DNA of 64,000 bases from the NCBI RefSeq assembly GCF_052115865.1, contig NZ_JBQKME010000004.1, forward strand, positions 144,289 to 208,288, given 5' to 3'. A program made the position numbers and the translations under genes. Below are positions 1-9,939 of the stretch, one piece after another; positions within the stretch are counted from its first letter, which is position 1, and each line of letters begins with the position of its first letter. The stretch comes from Fundicoccus_A sp052115865. GTDB taxonomy: Bacteria > Bacillota > Bacilli > Lactobacillales > Aerococcaceae. The notes beneath the pieces were generated by a model. The model was not told the DNA's origin. It did no database searches and was given only the letters and a program-made list of their open reading frames with translations.

Positions 1-600
1 CCAATTGATATGGCTGTTAGTTATAGTTATTCAACAGATCACATTTGGAGAATAGAATATACTGCAAATACAGAGAAAAAGACGATTTTCAATCCCACGA
101 ATCATGTTTACTTTAACTTGAATGGCGATAATGAAGATAATATTTTAAATCATACTTTACAAATTAATGCCGATAAATTCTTAGCTGTAAAAGAAGATGG
201 ATTGCCAGTTGGGACACGTGAAGATGTTGAAGGGACTCCTTTTGATTTACGACAAGGGCAAATGCTTTCAAATGTTTTGCAAAGTGACCATGAGCAAGTT
301 GCTATCAAAGATGGTTTTGATCATCCATTTTATTTAAATGGAAAAGAACCACAAGCGATCCTATCAACAGAGGATATAAGTATTGAGTGTCGAACCTCTA
401 GTCCTGTTATTGTTGTTTATAGCTCACAAGTAACCGACCAGGCCATCGATATTTGGGGACATCCAATCAGAAAATATGGTGGTATCACTTTAGAAACCCA
501 GATTGAGCCAGATGCCATTAATCATACTGATTTTAATAATATTATTTTAGAACCACAGCAAACTTTTAGTAGCTGGACTGAATATCAACTAAAGATTTAA
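1..600 (+). CDS. galM: Aldose 1-epimerase (mutarotase), C-terminal part, cut by window edge
   Basis: Catalyses alpha/beta anomer interconversion of galactose, feeding GalK. About 200 residues are visible of a family usually near 340. The reading frame is open to base 1 and the ATG at base 10 aligns with the middle of the domain, so the true start lies upstream of the window. Visible family marks are the NHVYFNL block with the catalytic His, the DGFDHPF block with a substrate-binding Asp, and GITLETQIEPDAIN, whose Glu is the expected catalytic base. It ends 19 bases before galK, so this is a Leloir operon in the order M-K-T. Function is well supported by motifs; only the N-terminal half is unseen. 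Confidence 0.9.
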   Translation, partial: PIDMAVSYSYSTDHIWRIEYTANTEKKTIFNPTNHVYFNLNGDNEDNILNHTLQINADKFLAVKEDGLPVGTREDVEGTPFDLRQGQMLSNVLQSDHEQVAIKDGFDHPFYLNGKEPQAILSTEDISIECRTSSPVIVVYSSQVTDQAIDIWGHPIRKYGGITLETQIEPDAINHTDFNNIILEPQQTFSSWTEYQLKI

Positions 601-619
601 TAGTTAAAGGAGTTATATT

Positions 620-1792
620 ATGTCAAATTTAGAAGCATTAAATCAAACATTTATCGATATTTTTAACCATCCTGTCGAACGTCATTTCTTTTCTCCAGGA
701 AGAATTAATTTGATTGGTGAACATACCGACTATAATGGTGGTCATGTGTTTCCTTGTGCGATTACCATCGGCACTTATGGTTTAGTATCAATTCGTGAAG
801 ATAAGCTTGTTCAATGTTATTCAACCAATATGGCGGATACAGGTGTCATTACTTTTTCATTAGATGAATTGGAAAAAAATGAAGAAGTTAGCTGGATCAA
901 TTATGTGATAGGCATGTTAAAATATGTTCAGGCTTCAACTAAACCATTTACACATGGATTTAACTTGGTCATTGAAGGTAATATTCCAAATGGAGCTGGG
1001 CTTTCTTCAAGTGCCTCATTGGAAATGTTAATTGGTACTATTGCAGATGAAATTTATCATTTAGAACTAGACCGTGTAAAAATGGTTAAGCTCGGCCAAC
1101 AAGTTGAAAACAAATTTATTGGTGTTAACTCAGGGATTATGGACCAATTTGCCATTGGGATGGGGCAAGCAGAACAGGCTATGTTTTTAGATGTAAATAC
1201 CTTAGATTTCCAATATATTCCAGCGGAATTTGGTGATTATCGTATTTTAATCATGAATACAAACAAACGTCGTGAATTAGCTGATTCAAAATATAACGAG
1301 AGACGCTCTCAATGTGAAGCAGCTTTAGCTCAATTAAAAACTGAACTGACAATCAATTCATTAGGAGACTTAGATAACGAAACCTTCGATGCAAATCGGA
1401 ATTTGATAAATGATCCAATCTTGGCGAAACGCGCTAAGCATGCTGTTTATGAAAACACACGTACCATTGAAGCCAAAGCTTTATTACAAGCGGGTGAATT
1501 AGAGAAGTTTGGCAAATTATTAAATGCCTCACATATTAGTTTACGTGATGATTATGATGTAACCGGGATTGAGTTAGATACTTTGGTAGAAAGTGCATGG
1601 TCACATCAAGAAGTTTTAGGAGCAAGAATGACGGGTGCTGGTATGGGAGGATGTGCTATTGCATTAGTTCATAAAGATGCCATTGATGAAGTAAGTGCAG
1701 CCATTCGATCTGACTATACAGAAAAAGTAGGGTATGCACCAAGCTTTTATATTGCACAAGTTGGAGATGGTTCAAAAGAGTTAACAGTTTAA
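620..1792 (+). CDS. galK: Galactokinase
   Basis: Phosphorylates alpha-D-galactose with ATP to galactose 1-phosphate in the cytoplasm. The 390-residue length is normal for the GHMP-kinase GalK family. Seen: the galactokinase signature GRINLIGEHTDYNGG at residues 27-41, the GHMP ATP-binding loop GAGLSSSAS at about 126-134, and the C-terminal GARMTGAGMGGCAI glycine-rich motif. The start is fixed by AAAGGAG eight bases upstream of ATG. It lies between galM and galT in one transcript with gaps of 19 and 26 bases. Confidence 0.97.
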   Translation: MSNLEALNQTFIDIFNHPVERHFFSPGRINLIGEHTDYNGGHVFPCAITIGTYGLVSIREDKLVQCYSTNMADTGVITFSLDELEKNEEVSWINYVIGMLKYVQASTKPFTHGFNLVIEGNIPNGAGLSSSASLEMLIGTIADEIYHLELDRVKMVKLGQQVENKFIGVNSGIMDQFAIGMGQAEQAMFLDVNTLDFQYIPAEFGDYRILIMNTNKRRELADSKYNERRSQCEAALAQLKTELTINSLGDLDNETFDANRNLINDPILAKRAKHAVYENTRTIEAKALLQAGELEKFGKLLNASHISLRDDYDVTGIELDTLVESAWSHQEVLGARMTGAGMGGCAIALVHKDAIDEVSAAIRSDYTEKVGYAPSFYIAQVGDGSKELTV

Positions 1793-1818
1793 TTATTTAT
1801 TTAGAAGGAGTTTATAAA

Positions 1819-3324
1819 ATGACTATTTCTCAGGTAATTCAACAATTTGTTAATTTAGCAGTTAATGAGAAAAAATTAGATGAATTAGATAAAATATATG
1901 TAACTAATCGCTTATTAGCTTTACTTAATTTAAGTGATTATACTCCAACTGAAACTACTGAACAATCTGATAATCTTTTAGAACTAATGGATGCAATGGT
2001 TCAGTATGCTTTTGAAAACAACCTTATTGATGATTCATCGAGTGCTAAAGAACAGATGGAAGCCGCCATTATGGATTTGATTACACCTCGGCCAGCTATT
2101 TTGAATCAAATATTTTGGAATAAGTATGAAAATAACCCCGAAGAGGCAACAGATTATTTTTATGCACTTTCACAAAACAATGATTATATTAAGACACGCA
2201 ATATTGCTAAAAACATAGGCTTTACGACAACAAGTAAATACGGTGATTTGGAGATTACGATCAATCTTTCAAAACCTGAAAAAGATCCTAAAGAAATTGC
2301 GAAAGCACGCGATGCTGTTACTTCAAATTATCCTAAATGTGCCTTATGTATGGAAAATGAAGGTTATCAAGGTCGAATTAACCATGCAGCTAGACAAAAC
2401 CATCGCATCATCCGTTTTAACATTGGAGATGAAGTGTATGGTCTACAATATTCGCCTTATGTTTATTACAACGAACATAGTATTTTCTTAAATGAAAAAC
2501 ATATACCGATGAAAATCGATCGTAAATGTTTTAATAATTTGTTATCAATTGTTGAAATATTTCCACATTATTTCACAGGTTCAAATGCAGATTTACCGAT
2601 TGTGGGAGGGTCTATTTTAGCGCATGACCATTATCAAGGTGGTCATTATAGCTTCCCAATGGAAAAAGCGCAGGCATACGCTACTTCATCATTAAAAGCT
2701 TTTCCAAATGTTGAAGTAGAATTTGTTAATTGGCCGATGACTGTCATCCGATTACGTTCTTCTAACAAAGATGACATTGTCGATGCGAGTGAACTCATTT
2801 TAAACCATTGGCGAGAGTATTCTGATGAAGATTTAGATATCTTAGCTTATAGCCAAGATACACCACATAATACCATCACACCGATTGCGCGTAAAAAAGA
2901 TGACCAATTTGAAATGGATTTAGTGTTACGAAATAATCGTACAAGCGAAGAATTCCCTGATGGAATATTCCACCCACATCCAGATGTTCAACATATTAAG
3001 AAAGAAAATATTGGTTTAATCGAGGTAATGGGGTTAGCAATTTTACCGCCACGTCTTGTGGGTGAATTAGCTACAATCGAACAATTCATTCAAGACCAAC
3101 TTCCGTTAGAAGAAGTAGCAGACATGCACCAAGCATGGGCAAAACAATTAAAAACACAGTGGCAAGAAGAAGGACAACAATTAAATAACGCTGTTGATTA
3201 CTTTATTAAAAATGAGGTAGGTCATAAATTTGAAAGAGTTTTAGAAGATGCTGGTGTGTTTAAACTAGATGCTGAAGGAAAAGCAGGTATTTTACGTTTT
3301 ATTGATTCTGTTAATGCCATTTAA
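1819..3324 (+). CDS. galT: UDP-glucose--hexose-1-phosphate uridylyltransferase, Firmicute type
   Basis: Exchanges UMP between UDP-glucose and galactose 1-phosphate, the central Leloir step. At 501 residues it belongs to the long Gram-positive GalT class rather than the roughly 350-residue E. coli type. Seen: the HAARQNHR segment and the block GGSILAHDHYQGGHYSF with the His-x-His-like active-site signature. AGAAGGAG precedes the ATG. galE is not present in the window, so UDP-galactose recycling must be encoded elsewhere. Its stop codon lies inside a 36-bp unit that is tandemly duplicated before the next gene. Confidence 0.96.
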   Translation: MTISQVIQQFVNLAVNEKKLDELDKIYVTNRLLALLNLSDYTPTETTEQSDNLLELMDAMVQYAFENNLIDDSSSAKEQMEAAIMDLITPRPAILNQIFWNKYENNPEEATDYFYALSQNNDYIKTRNIAKNIGFTTTSKYGDLEITINLSKPEKDPKEIAKARDAVTSNYPKCALCMENEGYQGRINHAARQNHRIIRFNIGDEVYGLQYSPYVYYNEHSIFLNEKHIPMKIDRKCFNNLLSIVEIFPHYFTGSNADLPIVGGSILAHDHYQGGHYSFPMEKAQAYATSSLKAFPNVEVEFVNWPMTVIRLRSSNKDDIVDASELILNHWREYSDEDLDILAYSQDTPHNTITPIARKKDDQFEMDLVLRNNRTSEEFPDGIFHPHPDVQHIKKENIGLIEVMGLAILPPRLVGELATIEQFIQDQLPLEEVADMHQAWAKQLKTQWQEEGQQLNNAVDYFIKNEVGHKFERVLEDAGVFKLDAEGKAGILRFIDSVNAI

Positions 3325-3382
3325 TAAATTAATTTAAGGAGTTTAATTAATGCCATTTAATAAATTAATTTAAGGAGTTTAA
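3311..3382 (+). repeat. 36-bp tandem duplication spanning galT stop codon and a ribosome binding site
   Basis: Two identical 36-base units (3311-3346 and 3347-3382) sit head to tail between galT and the GH20 gene, followed by the first bases of a third. Each unit carries the end of galT, TTAATGCCATTTAA, and an AAGGAG Shine-Dalgarno. The second unit gives the GH20 gene its ribosome site. Together they create a 7-codon open frame, MPFNKLI, at 3350-3373, whose TAA stop overlaps the second Shine-Dalgarno. Confidence 0.95.
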
Positions 3383-3385
3383 TTA

Positions 3386-5263
3386 ATGACAATTGAAAAG
3401 ATGAAAATTCAAATTGAAGATCCACAATTAAAACAAACATTAGAATTATTGAGTCAAGAGTTACATACTGAAATATCAGAAGATGGCTATCAAGTAAAAT
3501 ATTTACCAAATGATTCATTAACTGTTCAAGTTGAGACAAGAGATAATGTCATTGAAGTATCGGCACCAGACTTACCACACTTTTTTGGTGCGATTGCGCA
3601 AGTCGCTATGCGTTTGCAAAATAAAGACGCTTTAACCTTTGAGTTAGCCTATAATTTTGAACGTAATGGTATTATGCTGGATTGTTCACGTAATGGAGTT
3701 GTGAATGTTGAAACGGTTAAGCAGTTTATTCGTCAATCGGTAGCGATGGGCCATAGCTGGTTAATGTTATATATCGAAGATGTTTATGAAGTACCAGGCG
3801 AAGAATATTTTGGTGCATTCAGGGGACGCTACTCACAAGCTGACCTAAAAGAATTAGACTCTTACGCTGTACAATTTGGCTTAGAATTATTCCCAGCCAT
3901 TCAAACCCTAGCCCATGTCAATCAATTTTTAATGTGGGATCATGAAATGCATCGTTTTGGAGATATCGATGATATTTTCAATGTGAAGCGTGAAGCAACT
4001 CTAGAATTAGTTGAAAAAATGATTGCATCATTATCTGAATGTTTTACATCAGATCGCATTCATTTAGGGATGGATGAAGCCTATAACTTAGGTCGCGGGA
4101 CGTTTTTAGATGAAAATGGTCTTCAAGATAAAACACAAATCATGTTAGATTACCTAGATAAACTGGTTGCTATTTGTGAAAAATATGATGTGAAGCCACT
4201 TATGTGGGATGATATGTTCTTTTCTCACTATTCTAAATTTGATGAAGGTGAATCGGTTAAAATTCCAGAAGCGATTGATTTGATGTATTGGGATTATTAC
4301 CATAATACGCAAAATCACTATGAAGAAAAAATTGACCAACGTAGAGAAATTGCAGATGAAACCTCATTTGCTGGAGGTTCATGGCGCTGGACAGGTTATG
4401 TTCCGCATCATATTAAAACCTTACGGACAACATTACCTGCATTAAAAGCTGCAAAAGCAAAAGAAGTAAAAAGAGTCATTTCTACTGCTTGGGGAGATGA
4501 TGGTTCAGAAGCGCCATTTGAAACAGCTTTATTTGGCTTAACCCTATTTGCCTACTTTGATACAAATGATGACTATCAAAAAGACAAATTTAACCAATGG
4601 TTAGTGTTTTATACAGGAATGTCGCTTGAAAGTTGGTTAAAACAAGGTGAATTAGATTTCCCTCAAGGTCAAGATGAAGCCGTCTTTATAGATGCTAACC
4701 CATCTAAATATCTCTTGTACCAAGACTTGTTGCTCCCAGTATTTATGCCTTATATCGACTCTTTAGGATTTGATTATGGAAAACATTTACTTGAAATTGC
4801 AGACTACTTTGATGCCAATCCGTCGTCTGAAAGTCTGTTACCAGCTTTTTATGCTACATATGCACGTACTTTAGCCCAAAGATGGGATTTACCTTTATTA
4901 ATTTGGGAAAAATATCATCAACAAGATACCCAAGGGTTAAAACAACTCATCGAAGAACGCATTCAACCAAATATTGAATCATTAAATCATTTATTACAAA
5001 AACGCCGTGAAATTTGGCTCAACGAAAATAATCCGATGGGGTTAGAAATTCTTGAGCAACGTTTTGGTGGTGTTATTATGCGGACAAAAATAGCGATTGA
5101 ACGTTTAAATGCTTATATTAATGGAGAAGTTAAACTATTAGAAGAGCTAGAAGAAAAACGTCTCGATCCATTAGCATGGCATTATCAAAATAAAGAGATT
5201 CCACAAGCAGTTTCTTACATTAGAACTGAAAGAATTATGTCTCGTTCTCGATACAGTTGGTAA
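3386..5263 (+). CDS. GH20 beta-N-acetylhexosaminidase, cytoplasmic
   Basis: Retaining exo-hydrolase that removes terminal beta-linked GlcNAc/GalNAc using the substrate N-acetyl group as nucleophile. 625 residues, no signal peptide or membrane segment, so it acts on imported oligosaccharides. The GH20 signature HLGMDEAYNLGRG gives the catalytic Asp-Glu pair at residues 230-231; the TIM barrel starts near residue 94 at NGIMLDCSRNG. Length and layout resemble the intracellular GH20C type known from Streptococcus pneumoniae (family knowledge). It sits between galT and a fucosidase, consistent with degradation of mucin- or milk-type glycans. Exact linkage preference cannot be read from sequence. 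Confidence 0.92.
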   Translation: MTIEKMKIQIEDPQLKQTLELLSQELHTEISEDGYQVKYLPNDSLTVQVETRDNVIEVSAPDLPHFFGAIAQVAMRLQNKDALTFELAYNFERNGIMLDCSRNGVVNVETVKQFIRQSVAMGHSWLMLYIEDVYEVPGEEYFGAFRGRYSQADLKELDSYAVQFGLELFPAIQTLAHVNQFLMWDHEMHRFGDIDDIFNVKREATLELVEKMIASLSECFTSDRIHLGMDEAYNLGRGTFLDENGLQDKTQIMLDYLDKLVAICEKYDVKPLMWDDMFFSHYSKFDEGESVKIPEAIDLMYWDYYHNTQNHYEEKIDQRREIADETSFAGGSWRWTGYVPHHIKTLRTTLPALKAAKAKEVKRVISTAWGDDGSEAPFETALFGLTLFAYFDTNDDYQKDKFNQWLVFYTGMSLESWLKQGELDFPQGQDEAVFIDANPSKYLLYQDLLLPVFMPYIDSLGFDYGKHLLEIADYFDANPSSESLLPAFYATYARTLAQRWDLPLLIWEKYHQQDTQGLKQLIEERIQPNIESLNHLLQKRREIWLNENNPMGLEILEQRFGGVIMRTKIAIERLNAYINGEVKLLEELEEKRLDPLAWHYQNKEIPQAVSYIRTERIMSRSRYSW

Positions 5264-5267
5264 GATT

Positions 5268-6689
5268 ATGAATATTAACGAAACAATTAAAATCCTTCCC
5301 AACGACCGCCAATATCAATGGCAACAAATCGAATTTTTTGGATTTATTCATTTTGGAATGAATACGATGAATGATGTTGAATGGGGGGATGGTAGCGAGT
5401 CTCCCCAAGTATTCAATCCCTCACAAGTTGATTGCTATCAATGGGTAAAAGCCTTTAAAGATGCTGGGATGAAAGCAGCTATTTTAACTTGTAAGCACCA
5501 TGATGGTTTTTGTTTGTGGCCAAGCAAGTATACGCAACATTCAGTCGCTTCTTCACCTTGGAAAAATGGCCAAGGTGATTTAGTAGCTGAGTTTAGTCAA
5601 GCATGTCGAGATTTGGATATGAAATTTGGTGTCTATTTATCACCTTGGGACCGTGCTGAAGCCACTTATGGTCAAGGGCAAGTTTATGATGATTATTTTG
5701 TCAATCAACTGGAAGAATTATTAACAAATTACGGAGAAGTCTTTGAAGTTTGGTTTGATGGTGCAAATGGTGAAGGACCTAATGGGAAAGTTCAACATTA
5801 TGATTGGGATCGCTACTATGAGACCATTCATCGTCTTCAACCTGAAGCTGTTATTGCTATTAGTGGACCTGACGTACGTTGGGTAGGGAATGAAGCTGGT
5901 AAAACACGTGAAAATGAATGGAGCATTGTGCCTGTTCAGTATAGTGATCAAAAGTTTATTGCTGAACAATCCCAGCAAGTTGATGATGGTAAGTTTATTG
6001 AAAAATATGATGCTACTGATGAAGATTTGGGTAGCCGTGAACGTCTTGCAAATTACCAGGGTGAATTAATTTGGTTTCCAGCTGAAGTCGATACTTCTAT
6101 CAGACCGGGTTGGTTTTACCATGAAGACCAAGATGATAAGGTACGTTCTGTAGAAGAGTTATTTACCATTTATAAAAAAGCCGTAGGTGGTAATTGTGCC
6201 TTCATCTTAAATGTCCCCCCAAACAAAGAGGGGCAATTTGCACAAGTTGATATCGAACGATTACAAGCTTTAGGCCAACAAATCAAAAAGCTGAAACAAG
6301 TCACAGCAAAAGGCAGTGTCACTTACCACGCTTCATCCAATCAATTATTATTAGATACAGCTGAATTAAATAAACAGGGACTGTCAGATACATTTTGGTC
6401 TAATGAACCAACGGATACACATCCATCTCTCAAGATAACATTAAGTGAAAAACAGGCAATCAACACTATCATACTTCAAGAACATATTTTAAAGAGTCAA
6501 AGAATTGAAAACTTTAGCATTTATTATATGAACAATGGACAAAAACAACATTTATTAGATAGTGGTACAATTGGTTATCAAAGAATACTTGAGTTTGATA
6601 CGATAAAAACAGATGAGCTGATAATCGAATTCAAGTTATTCCGAGGCGAAGAGATTTATATCAATACCTTTGTTGTTGGTTTTCTATAA
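5268..6689 (+). CDS. GH29 alpha-L-fucosidase
   Basis: Retaining fucosidase predicted to remove alpha-linked fucose from imported glycans. 473 residues, no signal peptide. Seen: the substrate-binding KHHDGFCLWPS block (residues 76-86), SPWDRAEATYG (125-135), and EVWFDGANGEGP where Asp164 is the expected nucleophile; ILNVPPNKEGQ closes the catalytic domain, and a C-terminal beta-sandwich follows. The motif pattern looks closer to the alpha-1,3/4-specific GH29-B group than to GH29-A (inference). The ATG is only 4 bases after the GH20 stop with a weak ribosome site, so translational coupling is likely. Confidence 0.92.
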   Translation: MNINETIKILPNDRQYQWQQIEFFGFIHFGMNTMNDVEWGDGSESPQVFNPSQVDCYQWVKAFKDAGMKAAILTCKHHDGFCLWPSKYTQHSVASSPWKNGQGDLVAEFSQACRDLDMKFGVYLSPWDRAEATYGQGQVYDDYFVNQLEELLTNYGEVFEVWFDGANGEGPNGKVQHYDWDRYYETIHRLQPEAVIAISGPDVRWVGNEAGKTRENEWSIVPVQYSDQKFIAEQSQQVDDGKFIEKYDATDEDLGSRERLANYQGELIWFPAEVDTSIRPGWFYHEDQDDKVRSVEELFTIYKKAVGGNCAFILNVPPNKEGQFAQVDIERLQALGQQIKKLKQVTAKGSVTYHASSNQLLLDTAELNKQGLSDTFWSNEPTDTHPSLKITLSEKQAINTIILQEHILKSQRIENFSIYYMNNGQKQHLLDSGTIGYQRILEFDTIKTDELIIEFKLFRGEEIYINTFVVGFL

Positions 6690-6707
6690 TTAATTAAGGA
6701 TCTAATT

Positions 6708-8977
6708 ATGTTAATTGATAATTATTTTGAAGATTATACTACATTTCAAGTGAATGCTTTACCAAGGCGGAATTATTTTATCCCCTATGCTTCAAGAGAA
6801 GAAGCTGATCTATTAAATCGTCGTAAATCTAGTTATTATCATGATTTAAATGGGCAATGGCAATTTAAATATTTTGATAATGTGCGCTTGATTCCAGAAA
6901 AATACTGGTTATCTGAATTCAAGGATAGTATTGAATATGACCAAATAGAAGTGCCAAGTACTTGGCAAATGAATGGTTATGATCAAATTCAATATACAAA
7001 TGTGGAATATCCATTTCCATTTAATCCACCTTATGTTCCTTATGATAATCCTGCAGGACTATATCATCGTAGCTTTACAATTGATAACTTTAATCCAAAT
7101 AAAGATTACCATCTTAACTTTGAAGGGGTCGATTCTGCCTTTTATATTTGGGTGAATGATAAATTTATTGGTTATGGTTCAATATCTCATAGCAACAATG
7201 AATTTGACATTAGTTCAGCTATAAAAGAAGGTGAAAACAATATTTCCATTCTAGTTTTAAATTGGTCATACGGTTCTTACTTTGAAGATCAAGATAAATT
7301 TAGATTTAGTGGTATTTACCGTGATATTTATTTACTTGAAAGAGCGGCTGAGCGTTTCAATCACTTCAATATCCATCAGAATTTAAATGATGATTTTCAC
7401 AAGCAGAAATCCGTTTGGAACTACGTGATAGCCAAATCAAGGATAACTATCGTTATGTATTAGTAAGCCCGAATGGGAATACCCTAGAAGAAGGGGATTC
7501 AGCTGGCGAATTAATCTTAAATGTGTCTAATCCTAGCTTATGGAATGCTGAACAACCAAACTTATATCGCTTGTATATCCATGTAGGTGATGAGTGGTAT
7601 CTACAAGAAATTGGCCTTAGACGACACGAAATTATTGGGACACAATACTATGTCAACGGTCAATCCATTAAATTCTCAGGTGTTAATCACCACGATACCC
7701 ATCCTGAAAAAGCGTCTGCTGTTAATATTGAAGATCATCTTATTGATTTAAAATTAATGAAAGAGTATAACTTTAACGCTGTTCGAACCGCTCACTATCC
7801 TAAAACCGCAGAGTTTTATGAATTAACGGATCGTCTAGGTTTTTATGTGATGAGTGAAGCCGATATAGAGTGTCATGGAGTCGTTGACTTAATCGGTTTA
7901 GGTGGTTATGGCAACTATAATATGATGATGAATGATCCAGTTTATGAAGAAGCATTTGTTGAACGCATGATTGCTAGCATGGTGCCATTTATGAATTATA
8001 GCTCCATTGTTATGTGGTCGGGTGGGAATGAGTGTGGTTATGGTTATAATTTTGAAAAAACAGGTGAAGTTGCTCGTCAAATAGATCCTATTCGTCCACT
8101 ACACTATGAGGGTTGGTGGCATCGTGATCGTGAACGTGATAATGATTCCCAATATGTGGATGTTATTAGTCGTATGTATGCTTCAATTGAAGAAATGGAT
8201 GAACTTTACTTTAATCCTGAAAATCCGATTGATCGTCCGTTTATGTTGTGTGAATATATTCACGCAATGGGTAATGGACCTGGTGATATTTTAGCGTATT
8301 ATGAATCGATGCTAGCTCTCGATGAATTTATCGGTGGTTTTGTTTGGGAATGGGCAGATTATGCAGCAAATATTGCTGAATCTGAAAACGATGAACCATT
8401 ATATTGTTATGGTGGCGATTTTAATGACTTCCCGCATTTTGACAATTTCTGTATGGATGGCCTTGTTTATCCAGACAGAACGCTACATACTGGCTTGCTT
8501 GACTATCAACAAATATTTAGACCAGTAAGAATAACAAACGTCAACAAAGATGTAGGTTTAATTACTTTACGTAATCAATATGATTTTACAAGTTTAAATG
8601 ACAATATTACACTTGAACTTGAAGTTTATAATAAGCGTCTTGAAACAAACATTGACGATTTATACGAACCATATGTTAAACCACAGGAAAATGGTAGCCA
8701 TAATGAAAGTAAAGAATTACAATTAACAAATGAATTGAATCTTAAGTTGAATTTCCAAAGCAATGATTCGTTTAGCTTCAATCTATCGCATTTTTCAACG
8801 CAGCAATTGACTGATACGCGCCTCCGTGATGAATTGATTAAAGAAGATTCAGTTTACCTACATATAGATACTCAACAGAGTGGAGTAGGTAGTGCAGCGT
8901 GTGGTCCTGAGTTAGCAGAAATTTATCGCCTAAATGACAATCATTTTGCTTTAAACTTCTCATTAAATATTAAATAA
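6708..8977 (+). pseudogene. lacZ: LacZ-type GH2 beta-galactosidase, broken by frameshift and internal deletion
   Basis: Starts well (TAAGGATC before ATG at 6708) with the sugar-binding domain including GSYFEDQDKFRFSGIYRD. The frame is lost between about 7391 and 7415: the downstream frame (AEIRLELRDSQIKDN) continues the domain 2 fold and matches loss of one base, for example in CACAAGCAGAAA. The second half carries both catalytic glutamates (WSGGNECGYG acid/base, CEYIHAMGNG nucleophile). After about 8640 roughly 230 residues of the beta-sandwich domain 5 are missing: LEVYNKRLETNIDDLYEPYVKPQENG jumps straight to the family C terminus. Intact coding would total only about 756 residues against about 1000 in LacZ. 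Two lesions make it a pseudogene; it ends the glycan operon. Confidence 0.88.
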
Positions 8978-8990
8978 ATAATTGTATTAA

Positions 8991-9031
8991 AAAACAAGGC
9001 AAGAAGTTAAATCTTCTGCCTTGTTTTTTTT
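8991..9031. terminator. Bidirectional intrinsic terminator
   Basis: Stem ACAAGGCAAGAAG / CTTCTGCCTTGT with a one-base bulge, an A-run before it and a T8 run after it. It separates the plus-strand glycan operon from the convergent minus-strand oxidoreductase gene. Confidence 0.85.
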
Positions 9032-9032
9032 A

Positions 9033-9682
9033 TTATTTAAGTTGCTTAAGTGCTTCTTTAATTTCTGTATTTCCTTGTGTCACATTAAACGATTGACCAA
9101 TTGTTTCTGGTGTATCAAGAGCCGTGACAATAATTTTTGCAACATCTGCACGAGTAATACGGTCAATATTAATGTCTTCAAATGATTCAATGGCAATTTT
9201 TCCTATGCCATTGTCATCTGTCAATATATTAGGTTTCACAATTGTATAATCCAAGTTACTGTTAATTAAGGCTCGATCTGCATAATGCTTTGCCACATAA
9301 TAGGGAACAATAGACTCCCAACTTTCACGATTTTCAGCGCCAAAAGCACTTAAGAGAATAAAACGTTTGATACCATTTTGTGCAGCTGCTTCCATAGCTT
9401 TAACAGCTCCATCTAAATCAATTAATAGAGTCTTATCAGCACCAGTACTTCCTCCAGATCCAGCAGTAAAAATTACTGCATCAATATAAGTCATTAATTT
9501 TGCTAGAGTAGAGACCGAATCTTCTAAATTACCAAGACGCGTTTCAAATCCTTGCCCATTATATTTCTCTATTTGCTCTTCTTTACGTAAAAAGAGGACT
9601 GGATCATATGCTTTATTATTCTGAAGTTCTTGGCTGACTAGCTGCAAACTTTGCCATTTGCTCCAATAACTAAAACTTTCAT
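9033..9682 (-). pseudogene. NAD(P)-binding atypical SDR (NmrA/YwnB-like), frameshifted in the Rossmann loop
   Basis: An ATG at 9682 with AAAGGAA upstream begins MKVLVIGANGKV, the first strand and most of a GxxGxxG dinucleotide loop, but the frame then meets a TAG two codons later. The rest of the protein (LQLVSQELQ...FILLSAFGAENRESW...YYVAKHYAD...TIVKPN) is open in another frame to the stop at 9033. A loss of about four bases at 9645-9655 would explain it, removing the third loop glycine. Translation from an internal TTG at 9647 would lack the cofactor loop, so activity is unlikely unless this is a sequencing error. The family acts as NAD(P)H sensor or reductase; substrate unknown. Confidence 0.72.
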
Positions 9683-9832
9683 CTCATCAATTCCTTTCTA
9701 TACTTAAAATACCATAAGAATTAACACAGACAAAACTATCATCTTCACCATTGTTCGATGATTCACATGATAAAGATATTTGTGAATTGGTATTTTAACA
9801 AAAGTAAGTGCTTTCATTATGAAAACTGATGC

Positions 9833-9846
9833 TTTAAGCGTTTACT
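9833..9846 (+). promoter_or_regulatory. Possible cre (CcpA) site upstream of adhE
   Basis: TTTAAGCGTTTACT matches the catabolite-responsive consensus TGNAANCGNTNNCA at 9 of 11 fixed-type positions around the central CG. Position upstream of the promoter is compatible with CcpA control, but two mismatches leave this tentative. Confidence 0.35.
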
Positions 9847-9856
9847 TGAAAATTAA

Positions 9857-9908
9857 TGTGATTTTTATCACAAAAAAGCTTTACAAATCCTTGTGAATGT
9901 TTTAACAT
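9857..9908 (+). promoter_or_regulatory. Two Rex-type operators over the adhE promoter
   Basis: TGTGATTTTTATCACA (9857-9872) is a perfect inverted repeat fitting the Rex core TGTGA-N6-TCACA. A second copy TTGTGAATGTTTTAACAT (9891-9908) matches TTGTGAA-N4-TTCACAA with two changes and overlaps the likely promoter (TTTACA at 9880, spacing 17, TAACAT at 9903). A weaker pair of half-sites lies at 9780-9801. Rex represses fermentation genes when NADH/NAD is low; adhE is a classical target, so the placement supports the call. Confidence 0.65.
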
Positions 9909-9939
9909 ATACTTGTAAAACAAATAGAGGAGAGATCAC

